Below are positions 56,443 through 64,000 of a DNA stretch of 64,000 bases, piece after piece. The notes under the pieces were generated by a model. The model had not been told where the DNA came from and ran no database searches. It saw only the letters and a list, made by a program, of their open reading frames with translations. Each line of letters starts with the position of its first letter. Position 1 is the first letter of the stretch. Source of the stretch: Streptomyces sp. CG 926 (GTDB lineage Bacteria > Actinomycetota > Actinomycetes > Streptomycetales > Streptomycetaceae). The DNA is taken from contig NZ_QGGZ01000017.1 in the NCBI RefSeq assembly GCF_003148825.1, positions 1 to 64,000 on the forward strand, read 5' to 3'. The translations under genes were made by a program, and so were the position numbers.

Positions 56443-57738
56443 ATGGCGAGCACTCTCGGGCTGGGGGCCCGACCCCCAGCGCCCCGCACGCCATCTCCCC
56501 GGGCGGCGGAAGCACCCCGGAAGGCCTCCGACGGGGAACCGGACGATTCCCTGGCCCTGTGGAACGGCGTCCCGCCGTACGTCCTGCTCATCGAGGACGA
56601 CGAGGGCGACGCCGTGCTCGTCGAGGAGCTCGTGGACGACAGCGGGATCGACGTCCGCCTCGGCCGCGCGGCCTCCCTCGCCGACGCCCTCGACCTGCTC
56701 GCGGCCGAACCGCCCGAGTGCGTCCTGCTCGACCTGCACCTGCCCGACGCCCAGGGCCTGGACGGGCTGAAGAAGGTCCTGGCCGTTTCCGCCGAGGCCG
56801 CCGTCGTCGTTCTGACCGGACTGTCGGAGGAACGGGCGGGGCTGAGCGCCGTCGCGGCGGGGGCGCAGGACTACCTGGTCAAGGGGCGCCTGGAGCCCGA
56901 CGTCTTCATGCGGGCCATCCGGTACGCGATCCAGCGAAAGCGGACCGAACTGGCGGCGGTCGCCCTCGAAGCCGGCCGACTCCGGGCCGAGGAGAACGCG
57001 CGCCTCGAACGTGGTCTGCTGCCGACTCCGCTGCTGCTCGACGACCCGGCCGAAGCCGTCATCGTCTGCGCCCGCTACCACCCCGGACGCGCCCAGACCC
57101 TGCTGGGCGGGGACTTCTACGACGTCGTGCAGACCTCCGACGGCGCGACGCACGCCGTCGTGGGCGACGTCTCGGGACACGGCCCGAGCGAGGCGGCGCT
57201 CGGCGTGTGCCTGCGCGTGGCCTGGCGGTCCTTCGTGATGGCCGGGGCCCGCGACGCCGAACTGCTCGGTCTGCTGGAGCAGATCCTGCTGGCGGAGCGG
57301 TCCGGTCCGGAGATCTTCGCCACTCTGGTCTCCCTCACCCGCGCTCCCGGCAGCCGCGCCGTCTCCGTGCAGCGCGCGGGTCATCCCGGCTTCCTGCTCC
57401 GCTCCCCGGGCGGGGTGGAGCTGCGGACGGTGCCCGGTGGGCCCGCGCTGGGGATCATGCCCGGATGGGGCGCGGGCTGGCCCGTCACCGACGTCCCGGT
57501 GGAAGTCGGCGGCGCCGTGATGCTGTTCACCGACGGTCTGATCGAAGGGCGCGTCGGACCCGGCTCCGACCGCCTCGACGAAGCCGGTCTCCTGGAGATC
57601 GCCCGTCGGCACACCGGCCTGCCCGCCGAACCCTTCGTCGACTCCCTCATCCAGGCGGCGCAGGGCCTCGCCGCGGACTGGGGCGGCCTGGCCGACGACG
57701 TCGCCGTACTCCACCTCGAATGGAACACCCCCACGTGA
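56443..57738 (+). CDS. Response-regulator-SpoIIE phosphatase (RsbU/RssB-like)
   Basis: 431 residues. Receiver 45-165 with acidic pocket D52/D53 and phospho-acceptor D97 in 'CVLLDLHLPDA'; then PP2C: 'ERGLLPTPLLLDDPAEAVIV', 'GGDFYDVVQTSDG', 'VGDVSGHGPSEAALGVCL', 'VMLFTDGLIEGRVG'. Phosphorylation of the receiver should switch the phosphatase on. The downstream histidine kinase is coupled and could be its donor. ATG 56443. Confidence 0.9.
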   Translation: MASTLGLGARPPAPRTPSPRAAEAPRKASDGEPDDSLALWNGVPPYVLLIEDDEGDAVLVEELVDDSGIDVRLGRAASLADALDLLAAEPPECVLLDLHLPDAQGLDGLKKVLAVSAEAAVVVLTGLSEERAGLSAVAAGAQDYLVKGRLEPDVFMRAIRYAIQRKRTELAAVALEAGRLRAEENARLERGLLPTPLLLDDPAEAVIVCARYHPGRAQTLLGGDFYDVVQTSDGATHAVVGDVSGHGPSEAALGVCLRVAWRSFVMAGARDAELLGLLEQILLAERSGPEIFATLVSLTRAPGSRAVSVQRAGHPGFLLRSPGGVELRTVPGGPALGIMPGWGAGWPVTDVPVEVGGAVMLFTDGLIEGRVGPGSDRLDEAGLLEIARRHTGLPAEPFVDSLIQAAQGLAADWGGLADDVAVLHLEWNTPT

Positions 57739-59396
57739 CCTCCCCCGCAGAGCCGACCGCCGAGTCCCGAGTGCGGGCCCCGGACCGCCGCGTACCCAGC
57801 CTGCAGGGCTGGCTGACCACCGTGCTCGCCGTGCTGGCCCTCATGGTCGTCGGCACGGGCGCCCTCGGCGCCACCCTCCTCTCGCACACGACCACCGCCG
57901 GAAACCGTCTCGTCGACGGGATCCTGCCCGCCCAGCGGGACGCGCTCCGCCTGGAGACGGCCCTCCTGGACCAGGAGACGGGCGTCCGCGGTTACCTGCT
58001 GGCCGACGAACGCGCGCTGCTGGAGCCGTACGACCGCGGCCTGGCCGACGAGCGCGTGGCCGCCGAGCGCCTGGCGACGGTCCTCGACGGCGAGGCCGGG
58101 GTACGCGGTGACCTGGCAGCCGTGGAGGAGGCCGCGCGGGTCTGGCGGGACGAGTTCGCGATCCCTGCCATCACCTCCGTGGACAGCGGGAGCCCCCCAC
58201 CCTCGCTCCAGACCGGCAAGGACCGCTTCGACGAGGTCCGCCGGCGGATCACCGCGCAACAAGCCCGCCTGGACCGGATACAGTCCGAAGCGCGCACCAC
58301 GTTCGGCGAAGCCCGCACACAGCGCGACCGCATCCTCCTGGCGATCATCGTGGCCTTCCTGCTGGCCGGCGGCGCTCTCGCGGTCCTGCTCCACGTGGGC
58401 GTGCTGAGGCCGCTGGCCCTGGTGCGGACCGCCTCGCGGCGCGTCGCGGACGGAGCCTTCGAGGAGGAGATCCCCCTACGGGGCCCCTCCGATCTGCGGG
58501 CCCTGGCGCGCGCGGTGGAGGCCATGCGCCACCGGACCGTCGCCGAGCTGACGGCGTCACGTCGCAACGCCGAGCGGCTCGACCGGACGGCCGCCGCGCT
58601 CGACGCGCAGGCGGCGGAGCTGCGCCGCTCCAACGCCGAGTTGGAGCAGTTCGCGTACGTGGCCTCGCACGACCTGCAGGAACCGCTGCGCAAGGTGGCT
58701 TCCTTCTGCCAGCTGCTGGAGAAGCGCTACGGGGACCAGCTCGACGCCCGTGGTACCCAGTACATCAACTTCGCCGTGGACGGCGCCAAGCGCATGCAGG
58801 TGCTCATCAACGACCTGCTGACCTTCTCCCGGGTGGGGCGGGTCCAGGACGCGCGCGAGACGGTCGCGCTGGACGGCGCGCTGGACCGGGCGGTGCGAAA
58901 CCTGGCCGCTGCCGTGGAGGAGAGCGGCGCCGAGATCACCCGGCCCGAGGCGCTCCCGGACGTGGTGGGCGACCCCACGCTCCTGACGATGCTCTGGCAG
59001 AACCTGATCGGCAACGCGGTCAAGTTCCGCTCGCCCGACCGCGTTCCGCGCATCGAGGTGGCGGAGGTCGACGACCCCGCCGCGGAACCGGGCTTCCGGA
59101 CCTTCGCCGTCACGGACAACGGCATCGGCGTTCCGGCCGAGTTCGCCGAGAAGGTCTTCGTCATCTTCCAACGGCTCCACGCCCGGGAGACGTACGGAGG
59201 CACGGGGATCGGCCTCTCGCTCTGCAAGAAGATCGTCGAGCACACGGGCGGCCAGATCCGGATCGACACCGCCCACACCGGGGGCACCCGGATCGTCTTC
59301 ACCCTGCCCGTCGCCGCGGACGCCGCTGATGCCACGGACGCCGCCGATACCGCGGACGCCGCGCCGCTCCCCGTACCCACCGAAGGAAACCACTGA
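57720..59396 (+). CDS. Sensor histidine kinase (CHASE3-HAMP-HisKA)
   Basis: 558 residues. TM1 (about 33-54), an extracytoplasmic CHASE3-type helical domain ('DALRLETALLDQETGVRGYL'), TM2 (205-227), HAMP ('VLRPLALVRTASRRVADGAF'), HisKA with His317 in 'FAYVASHDLQEPLRKVASFC', then HATPase ('NLIGNAVKFRSPDRVPRIEV', 'VTDNGIGVPAEF', 'YGGTGIGLSLCKKIVEHTGG'). Similar to phytochrome-like kinases paired with Rcp1. ATG 57720 or GTG 57735; the latter gives a GTGA overlap with the phosphatase stop. Confidence 0.9.
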   Translation: MEHPHVTSPAEPTAESRVRAPDRRVPSLQGWLTTVLAVLALMVVGTGALGATLLSHTTTAGNRLVDGILPAQRDALRLETALLDQETGVRGYLLADERALLEPYDRGLADERVAAERLATVLDGEAGVRGDLAAVEEAARVWRDEFAIPAITSVDSGSPPPSLQTGKDRFDEVRRRITAQQARLDRIQSEARTTFGEARTQRDRILLAIIVAFLLAGGALAVLLHVGVLRPLALVRTASRRVADGAFEEEIPLRGPSDLRALARAVEAMRHRTVAELTASRRNAERLDRTAAALDAQAAELRRSNAELEQFAYVASHDLQEPLRKVASFCQLLEKRYGDQLDARGTQYINFAVDGAKRMQVLINDLLTFSRVGRVQDARETVALDGALDRAVRNLAAAVEESGAEITRPEALPDVVGDPTLLTMLWQNLIGNAVKFRSPDRVPRIEVAEVDDPAAEPGFRTFAVTDNGIGVPAEFAEKVFVIFQRLHARETYGGTGIGLSLCKKIVEHTGGQIRIDTAHTGGTRIVFTLPVAADAADATDAADTADAAPLPVPTEGNH

Positions 59397-59854
59397 TGAG
59401 CATCCCCATCGACCGGCCCCAGGCCGCCCCCGCCGAAGTCCTGCTTGTCGAGGACGACGCGGGCGACGAGCTGATGACCCGCGAGGCCTTCGAGGACAAC
59501 AAGATCGGGAACGTGCTGCACGTGGTGCGCGACGGTCTGGAGGCGCTGGACTTCCTCTACCGCCGGGGCGAGCACGCGAACGCGCCCCGCCCCGATCTGA
59601 TCCTGCTCGACCTGAACCTGCCCAAGTACGACGGCCGGCAGGTGCTCGAACAGATCAAGACGGACCCGGACCTGAGCCACATCCCTGTGGTCGTCCTCAC
59701 GACCTCGGCCGCCGAGGAGGACATCCTGCGCAGCTACAAGCTCCACGCGAACGCCTACGTGACGAAGCCGGTGGACCTCGACCAGTTCGTCAGGGCGATC
59801 CAGCAGATCGACGACTTCTTCATCACCGTCGTCAAGCTGCCCCGCACCCGGTGA
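59396..59854 (+). CDS. Rcp1-like response regulator
   Basis: 152 residues, receiver domain only. 'EVLLVEDDAGDELMTREAFE', acceptor D72 in 'LILLDLNLPKYDG', 'PVVVLTTSAAEEDIL' and 'AYVTKPVDLDQF' are all present. No output domain; relays phosphate or controls a partner. Its ATG overlaps the kinase stop by one base (TGATG), so the pair is coupled. Confidence 0.93.
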   Translation: MSIPIDRPQAAPAEVLLVEDDAGDELMTREAFEDNKIGNVLHVVRDGLEALDFLYRRGEHANAPRPDLILLDLNLPKYDGRQVLEQIKTDPDLSHIPVVVLTTSAAEEDILRSYKLHANAYVTKPVDLDQFVRAIQQIDDFFITVVKLPRTR

Positions 59855-59912
59855 GGACCGGACATACAGGCCACGAGCGGCAAGCACACCAAGGAATGTG
59901 GGGGAGACGGCC

Positions 59913-60281
59913 ATGAGCTGGGACACGCACGAAGAAGAGGCACGCAGTCACGTCGAGACGCGATCCGAAGGGGACGTGCGCATCGTCGTGATGGCGGGTG
60001 AGTTCGACATGGACACCGTGGCCGAGCTGCGGATCGCGATGGACCCCCGGGCGTCGGGTGTCGCGCGGTTCGTCCTGGACGTCGCCGGGGTGACCTTCAT
60101 CGACTCGACCGCGCTCAGCGTCCTGCTGCAACCCGCGATGGAGCGGCCGGTGATCCTGGCGGGCACCGTACCGCCCCGCCTGGCCCGGATCCTGGAGATC
60201 ACCGGGGCCGACCTGGCGTTCGCCACCGCGCCCGGCGTCACCGAGGCGACGACCATGGTCGTCCCGCCCCGCAGCGGCTGA
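59913..60281 (+). CDS. STAS-domain anti-sigma antagonist
   Basis: 122 residues. 'GDVRIVVMAGEFDMDTVAEL', 'FVLDVAGVTFIDSTALSVLL' with phospho-acceptor Ser65, matching RsbV/SpoIIAA. It should bind an anti-sigma factor when dephosphorylated by the nearby PP2C. ATG 59913 follows GGGGGAGACGGCC. Confidence 0.87.
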   Translation: MSWDTHEEEARSHVETRSEGDVRIVVMAGEFDMDTVAELRIAMDPRASGVARFVLDVAGVTFIDSTALSVLLQPAMERPVILAGTVPPRLARILEITGADLAFATAPGVTEATTMVVPPRSG

Positions 60282-60434
60282 TCGACGCCACGACGAAGAG
60301 GAGCAGGGCGCCCGACGGCGTTTGAGACCCGCGATAGCGGCCAGAAGGGCATCCGACAACCATCGGTTCCGCCGCGGGTCCCACCCGAGCGGGCCGTCAC
60401 CACGGCGCCCGGCGCCCGGCCCGAGGAGCCCTCG

Positions 60435-61727
60435 ATGACACACACCGAAGCCACCGACACCGAAGCCACCGACACCGAAGGCGCCGGCATACGCACCGCC
60501 GTGGCCGGCGCCGAAGCCGATCGCACCACGCCGGCGCCCCGGCCCGCGCCCACCCCCGTCGCCGCCTCGGCCGACGAGCGCATCCACCGCATCCGCCGCC
60601 GACTGGAACGGCTGATCGGTATCGCCGCGACCGAGGGGAACTCCGTACGCCCGCTGCGCAACGGCGACGAGATCTTCACCGCGATGCTCGACGCCATCGG
60701 CTCCGCCCGCCACACCATCGACATGATGACCTTCGTCTACTGGAAGGGCGCCATCGCCCGCCGGTTCGCCGAGGCCCTGGCCGAGCGCGCACGAGAAGGT
60801 GTACGGGTACGGCTGCTCCTCGACGGCTTCGGCAGCCGCCTGATCGAGCAGGACCTGCTGGACCGGATGGACGAGGCCGGGGTCGACATCGCCTGGTTCC
60901 GCAGACCCGTCTTCCTCTCGCCGCTCAAGCAGAACCACCGCTGCCACCGCAAGGTCCTCGTCGTCGACGAGCACACCGCCTTCACCGGCGGTGTGGGCAT
61001 CGCGGAGGAATGGTGCGGCGACGCCCGCGGTCCGGGCGAATGGCGCGACACGCACGCCGAGGTCCGCGGGCCCGCCGTCGACGGGATCGCCGCGGCCTTC
61101 GCCCAGAACTGGGCCGAGTGCCACCCCGAACTCTTCGACGAGCGCGACCGCTTCGTACCCCATGAGCCCGCCGGAACCGCCGTCGTCCAGGTGGTGCGTG
61201 GCTCGGCCGCCTTCGGCTGGCAGGACATGCAGACGCTGATGCGGGTGATTCTCGAATCGGCCGAGGAGCGCGTGCGCCTGGCGACCGCCTACTTCGCTCC
61301 CGACGACTTCTTCGTCGACCTGCTCAGCGCCACGGCCCGCAGGGGCGTCACGGTCGAGATCCTGCTGCCCGGTCCGCACACCGACAAGCGGGTGTGCCAA
61401 CTCGCGGGCCGGCACCACTACGAGGCGCTCACCGCCGCCGGCGTGCAGATCCACGAGTACCAGCCGACGATGATGCACGCCAAGATCATGACCATGGACG
61501 GGGTGGTCTCCCTCATCGGCTCGTCGAACTTCAACCGCCGCTCCCTGGACCACGACGAGGAGGTCATGCTCGCCGTGATGGACCCGGACGTCACCCGCAC
61601 CCTGGACGAGCACTACGACCAGGACCTGGACGGCTGCACGCGGATCGCCACGCAGCGCTGGAAGCGACGCTCCCTCCTGCACCGCGCCCAGGAGCTGTCG
61701 GTACGCCCGCTGCGCCGCTTCCTGTGA
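60435..61727 (+). CDS. Phospholipase D / cardiolipin-synthase-like
   Basis: 430 residues with two HKD motifs: H171-x-K173-x4-D178 ('HRKVLVVDEHTAFTGGVGI') and H348-x-K350-x4-D355 ('HAKIMTMDGVVSLIGSSNF'). A Thr/Glu/Ala repeat (TEATDTEATDTE) opens the protein; no clear membrane anchor. Likely makes cardiolipin or cleaves phospholipids. ATG 60435. Confidence 0.9.
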   Translation: MTHTEATDTEATDTEGAGIRTAVAGAEADRTTPAPRPAPTPVAASADERIHRIRRRLERLIGIAATEGNSVRPLRNGDEIFTAMLDAIGSARHTIDMMTFVYWKGAIARRFAEALAERAREGVRVRLLLDGFGSRLIEQDLLDRMDEAGVDIAWFRRPVFLSPLKQNHRCHRKVLVVDEHTAFTGGVGIAEEWCGDARGPGEWRDTHAEVRGPAVDGIAAAFAQNWAECHPELFDERDRFVPHEPAGTAVVQVVRGSAAFGWQDMQTLMRVILESAEERVRLATAYFAPDDFFVDLLSATARRGVTVEILLPGPHTDKRVCQLAGRHHYEALTAAGVQIHEYQPTMMHAKIMTMDGVVSLIGSSNFNRRSLDHDEEVMLAVMDPDVTRTLDEHYDQDLDGCTRIATQRWKRRSLLHRAQELSVRPLRRFL

Positions 61728-61739
61728 GGGGCCGGGCCC

Positions 61740-62192
61740 TCAGGCCAGGCGCAGAACGGTATTGATCGTCTTGCCGTCGGGGTGTGTACGGCAGTCCACC
61801 CGCTCGGCGAGGCGCTGGACGAGCGGCCAGCCGTACCCGCCCGGGCGCTCGACCGTACCCGTGCGCGGGGCGGGCAGCCGAGGGTCCGCGTCGCCGATGG
61901 ACAGGAGCAGGACGTCATCGGCGACGTCGGCCCGGAAGAGGGTGACGCCACCGCCGTGGCGGATCGCGTTGGTGACGAGTTCCGAGGTGACCAGCAGGGC
62001 GTCGGCCGCGATGACGCTGTCGAGGCCCACGCCGGCCAGCCGCAGCACCTCGCAGACCCGTGCGCGGGCGGCGGCCGCGGACTCCGGCAGGCGGCCCGGC
62101 CGCCGCTCGCCCGGGCTCCGGGACTCGGCGGAAGCGGACCCGGAGACGGACCCGGACCCGGAAGCGGATGAGGATGAGGATGAGGTGCTCAT
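61740..62192 (-). CDS. RsbW-like ATP-binding anti-sigma kinase
   Basis: 150 residues. After a Ser/Gly-rich tail: 'VTSELVTNAIRHGGGVTLFR' (N-box), 'LLLSIGDADPRLPAPRTGTV' and 'PGGYGWPLVQRLAERVDCRT', the HATPase_c_2 form typical of Streptomyces. Phosphorylates STAS proteins or holds a sigma factor. ATGA overlap with the preceding STAS gene. Confidence 0.88.
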   Translation of the reverse strand: MSTSSSSSSASGSGSVSGSASAESRSPGERRPGRLPESAAAARARVCEVLRLAGVGLDSVIAADALLVTSELVTNAIRHGGGVTLFRADVADDVLLLSIGDADPRLPAPRTGTVERPGGYGWPLVQRLAERVDCRTHPDGKTINTVLRLA

Positions 62193-62536
62193 GACGTCAT
62201 CGCTGACTCCAGACAGTCCGCCATACGGAAGGCGGGGGCGGCCCCGGTGACCTCGAACAGCCGCCGCACCGCCGCCTGCAGGGGGCCGGCGAGAACCAGG
62301 GCCACTCCCGCGGCCCGGTGGGCCCGCTGTGCGTCGAAGAGGGCGTGCAGGACGGAGGAGTCCGCGAATCGCATACGGGAGAGGTCCACCACCGTGAGCG
62401 CGAGGCCACTCGCCGCCGTCTGCGCGAATGCCCGGGCCAGGGTGGGCGCGTGGTCCTCGTCGATCTCACCGCGCAGGCTGACGAGTGCTATGCCCCGGTC
62501 GATGGTCGTCGTGACGACCGCTTCTTCTCCGATCAC
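62189..62536 (-). CDS. STAS-domain anti-sigma antagonist
   Basis: 115 residues. 'GIALVSLRGEIDEDHAPTLA' and 'LTVVDLSRMRFADSSVLHAL' with phospho-acceptor Ser60 (after Asp59). Translationally coupled to the RsbW-like gene; the two probably form a kinase-antagonist pair. Confidence 0.88.
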   Translation of the reverse strand: MIGEEAVVTTTIDRGIALVSLRGEIDEDHAPTLARAFAQTAASGLALTVVDLSRMRFADSSVLHALFDAQRAHRAAGVALVLAGPLQAAVRRLFEVTGAAPAFRMADCLESAMTS

Positions 62537-62682
62537 CCCGACATCCTCCTACACCCGTGGCCGGGGCGGCCACGGAGTACCTCCCGAGCGTACGGGACCT
62601 GCCCCGCCACCCGCTCGGGTGACGGCTCGTCACCCTGTCGCACGAGGGCCCGGTTGCGGCGGGCGCGGTACATGGAGGATGG

Positions 62683-62696
62683 TTGCCGCAGGGCAA
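62683..62696. promoter_or_regulatory. TTGCC-N4-GGCAA dyad, copy 2
   Basis: TTGCC GCAG GGCAA followed by TGAT and a T-rich run, ending 79 bp before the edge phosphatase. Same dyad, same following TGAT and nearly the same distance as copy 1. Confidence 0.7.
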
Positions 62697-62774
62697 TGAT
62701 GTTTTTTCCGTCTTCACGAAGAGGTGAGGGGTTCGCACAGCGGGCCTTCGATGTGTGGTTCCTTCCCCGCAGAT

Positions 62775-64000
62775 GACATCCGGTTCACCGGCAGCAGACC
62801 TCCGGTGGAGCGAGGCCCCCTACCCCGTACTCGCGGCCGATCCCCAGGCACACCTGGTGTTCGTCAACGAGGCGGCCAGACTGGTCTTCCCGCAGGCCCG
62901 ACCGGGTGTGAACCTGGCCGACGCGGTGCCCGGGTGGCTGGCGTCGGCCCACGCACGGCACGTGGCCGACGCCGTGCCCACGGCGCGGCGGTCGGCCGAC
63001 GGGGCGGCCCGGGCCGTGCGGGGACCGGTGGGCGAGGGATCCTTCGAGGCACATTCCACGGCGCGCGACGACGGCACGGTCGTGTGGTGGCTGATGGACG
63101 ACACCGGCCACCGACTCGCCCGTGAGGCACTGCGGACGGAGCGGGAACGCACGGCGTTCCTGGTCCGCTCGTCCAACCTGCTGCTGTCCTCGCTGAACCT
63201 CGACCGGTGCATGGACGTCACCGCGCAGCTGGCGGCGGAGCACCTCACGGACGCCGCCCTGGTGATCGCCCCCGCACGCGGCTCGGAGCTGCCGGTGGTG
63301 ACCTGCGTCCGCGGCGGCGCCCCGTCGGTCGCCCTCCTGGCCGTCGACCCCGCCGCGGTACCGGGGCTGGCCGAGGCGCTCCAGGGGTTCCCGCCCGTCC
63401 CGTCCCGATGGATCGACCCCGGCGCCGCGCCGGCCTGGCTGGTCCCGGACGACCTGGACGGTGTGGGGTCGATCGTCATCACGCCGCTGCCCGGCCACGG
63501 GGTGCCCGCCGGCGCTCTGGTCCTGCTGCGCGGCACCGGCGCCCCCGCCTTCACCGAGGCCGAAGAGGTCTTCGCGCGGCTCTTCGCCGCCCGCGCCGGC
63601 GCGGCCATGTCGGCAGCCCGCCTCTACGCGGAGCAGGCGTCGATCACCGACACCCTGATGCGCGAACTGCTGCCGCCCGTCCTGCACCAGGTCGCCGGAG
63701 TGGAGTACGCGGGCGGCTACCGCCCCGCGAAGGACCACGAACGGGTCGGCGGCGACTTCTACGACGTCCACCCCGCCACCGCCGACGGCGATGCGTCGCT
63801 CGTGGTGTTCGGCGACGTCTGCGGCAAGGGACTCGAGGCCGCCGTCATGACCGGGAAGATCCGCAACACCCTGCACGCGCTGCTGCCCCTGGCGGACGAC
63901 CACCAGCGGATGCTCAGCCTGCTGAACTCCGCGCTGCTGAACTCCGAGAGCACCCGGTTCGCCACGATGGTGCTGGCCTCCGCGGCACGGGACGGCAACA
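62775..64000 (+). CDS. PAS-GAF-SpoIIE phosphatase, partial
   Basis: Runs off the window's right end; 408 residues seen. A PAS-like start ('APYPVLAADPQAHLVFVNEA'), a GAF domain ('LDRCMDVTAQLAAEHLTDAA', 'LPGHGVPAGALVLLRGTGAP') and the beginning of PP2C ('HERVGGDFYDVHPATADGDA', 'FGDVCGKGLEAAVMTG'). A third SpoIIE-type phosphatase. ATG 62775 lies 78 bp after the shared dyad. Completeness cannot be judged. Confidence 0.9.

Noticed and set aside
1..64000. tRNA, rRNA or other structured RNA genes
   Set aside because: None recognised on reading; no cloverleaf or conserved rRNA segment seen, though a covariance scan could not be run.

Overview
The window looks like chromosomal DNA of a Streptomyces or close relative. 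GC is very high throughout, third positions are almost all G or C, GTG starts are common, regulators are abundant, and there are family-typical genes such as a rifamycin phosphotransferase, a Dps with a GGGTA-type stress promoter, a TTA codon in an ABC gene, SpoIIE-type phosphatases, STAS proteins and Ser/Thr kinases. About 62 genes or gene remnants are supported. I saw no rRNA, tRNA or CRISPR array, and no complete autonomous insertion sequence.

Region 1 (1-10.7 kb) is a patchy, partly degraded accessory zone. It holds an eCIS-type DUF4157 protein with a second Cys/His domain, a decayed Tn3-like transposase fragment, a 5'-truncated HNH (DUF1524) nuclease, an orphan barstar-domain protein, a PQQ-propeller membrane protein, a DUF2218-O-methyltransferase fusion divergent from an ArsR-type regulator with two dyads between them, and small unknown genes. 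Region 2 (10.7-26.9 kb) is mixed housekeeping: deoxynucleoside kinase, UDP-glucose dehydrogenase, an iron-box-preceded siderophore acetyltransferase, an Imm49 protein, a Ser/Thr kinase with a nearby EF-hand protein and cytochrome P450, glutamate dehydrogenase, Dps, a molybdopterin oxidoreductase with its b-type cytochrome, and a YtrA-like GntR/ABC operon. Region 3 (27-41.9 kb) has an MFS-AnmK pair, YceI, a ComB-like protein, a penicillin-recognising serine hydrolase, a luciferase-family oxidoreductase, a polysaccharide deacetylase, a MarR-controlled transporter plus FAD monooxygenase operon, a rhomboid-like protein and a TetR/hydrolase pair.

Region 4 (41.9-51.3 kb) has rifamycin phosphotransferase with a rifamycin-associated-element-like dyad upstream, small stress-type proteins (CsbD, DUF5709, STAS), and two VOC genes split by a 164-bp MITE with a CTAG target duplication, next to a divergent WYL regulator. 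Region 5 (51.3-64 kb) is a signalling island. It has a Ser/Thr kinase fused to a LivK-type receptor, two paralogous MarR regulators, three SpoIIE-type PP2C phosphatases, a CHASE3-like histidine kinase with an Rcp1-like receiver, two STAS proteins, an RsbW-like ATPase and a phospholipase D. Two of the phosphatase genes share a TTGCC-N4-GGCAA dyad about 90 bp before their starts, so they may be co-regulated. The layout suggests partner-switching control of a stress sigma factor, with input from both two-component and GAF/PAS sensors.

The signals I rate highest are: (i) the mirror-image MarR/EamA promoter at 37.1 kb, in which two arms of one inverted repeat encode the same MEAN N-terminus on opposite strands and -10-like hexamers sit where leaderless transcripts would be expected; (ii) the MITE that appears to have split a formerly coupled VOC operon; (iii) the shared dyad before the phosphatases; (iv) the possible toxin domain of the DUF4157 protein; (v) the rph/RAE pair.
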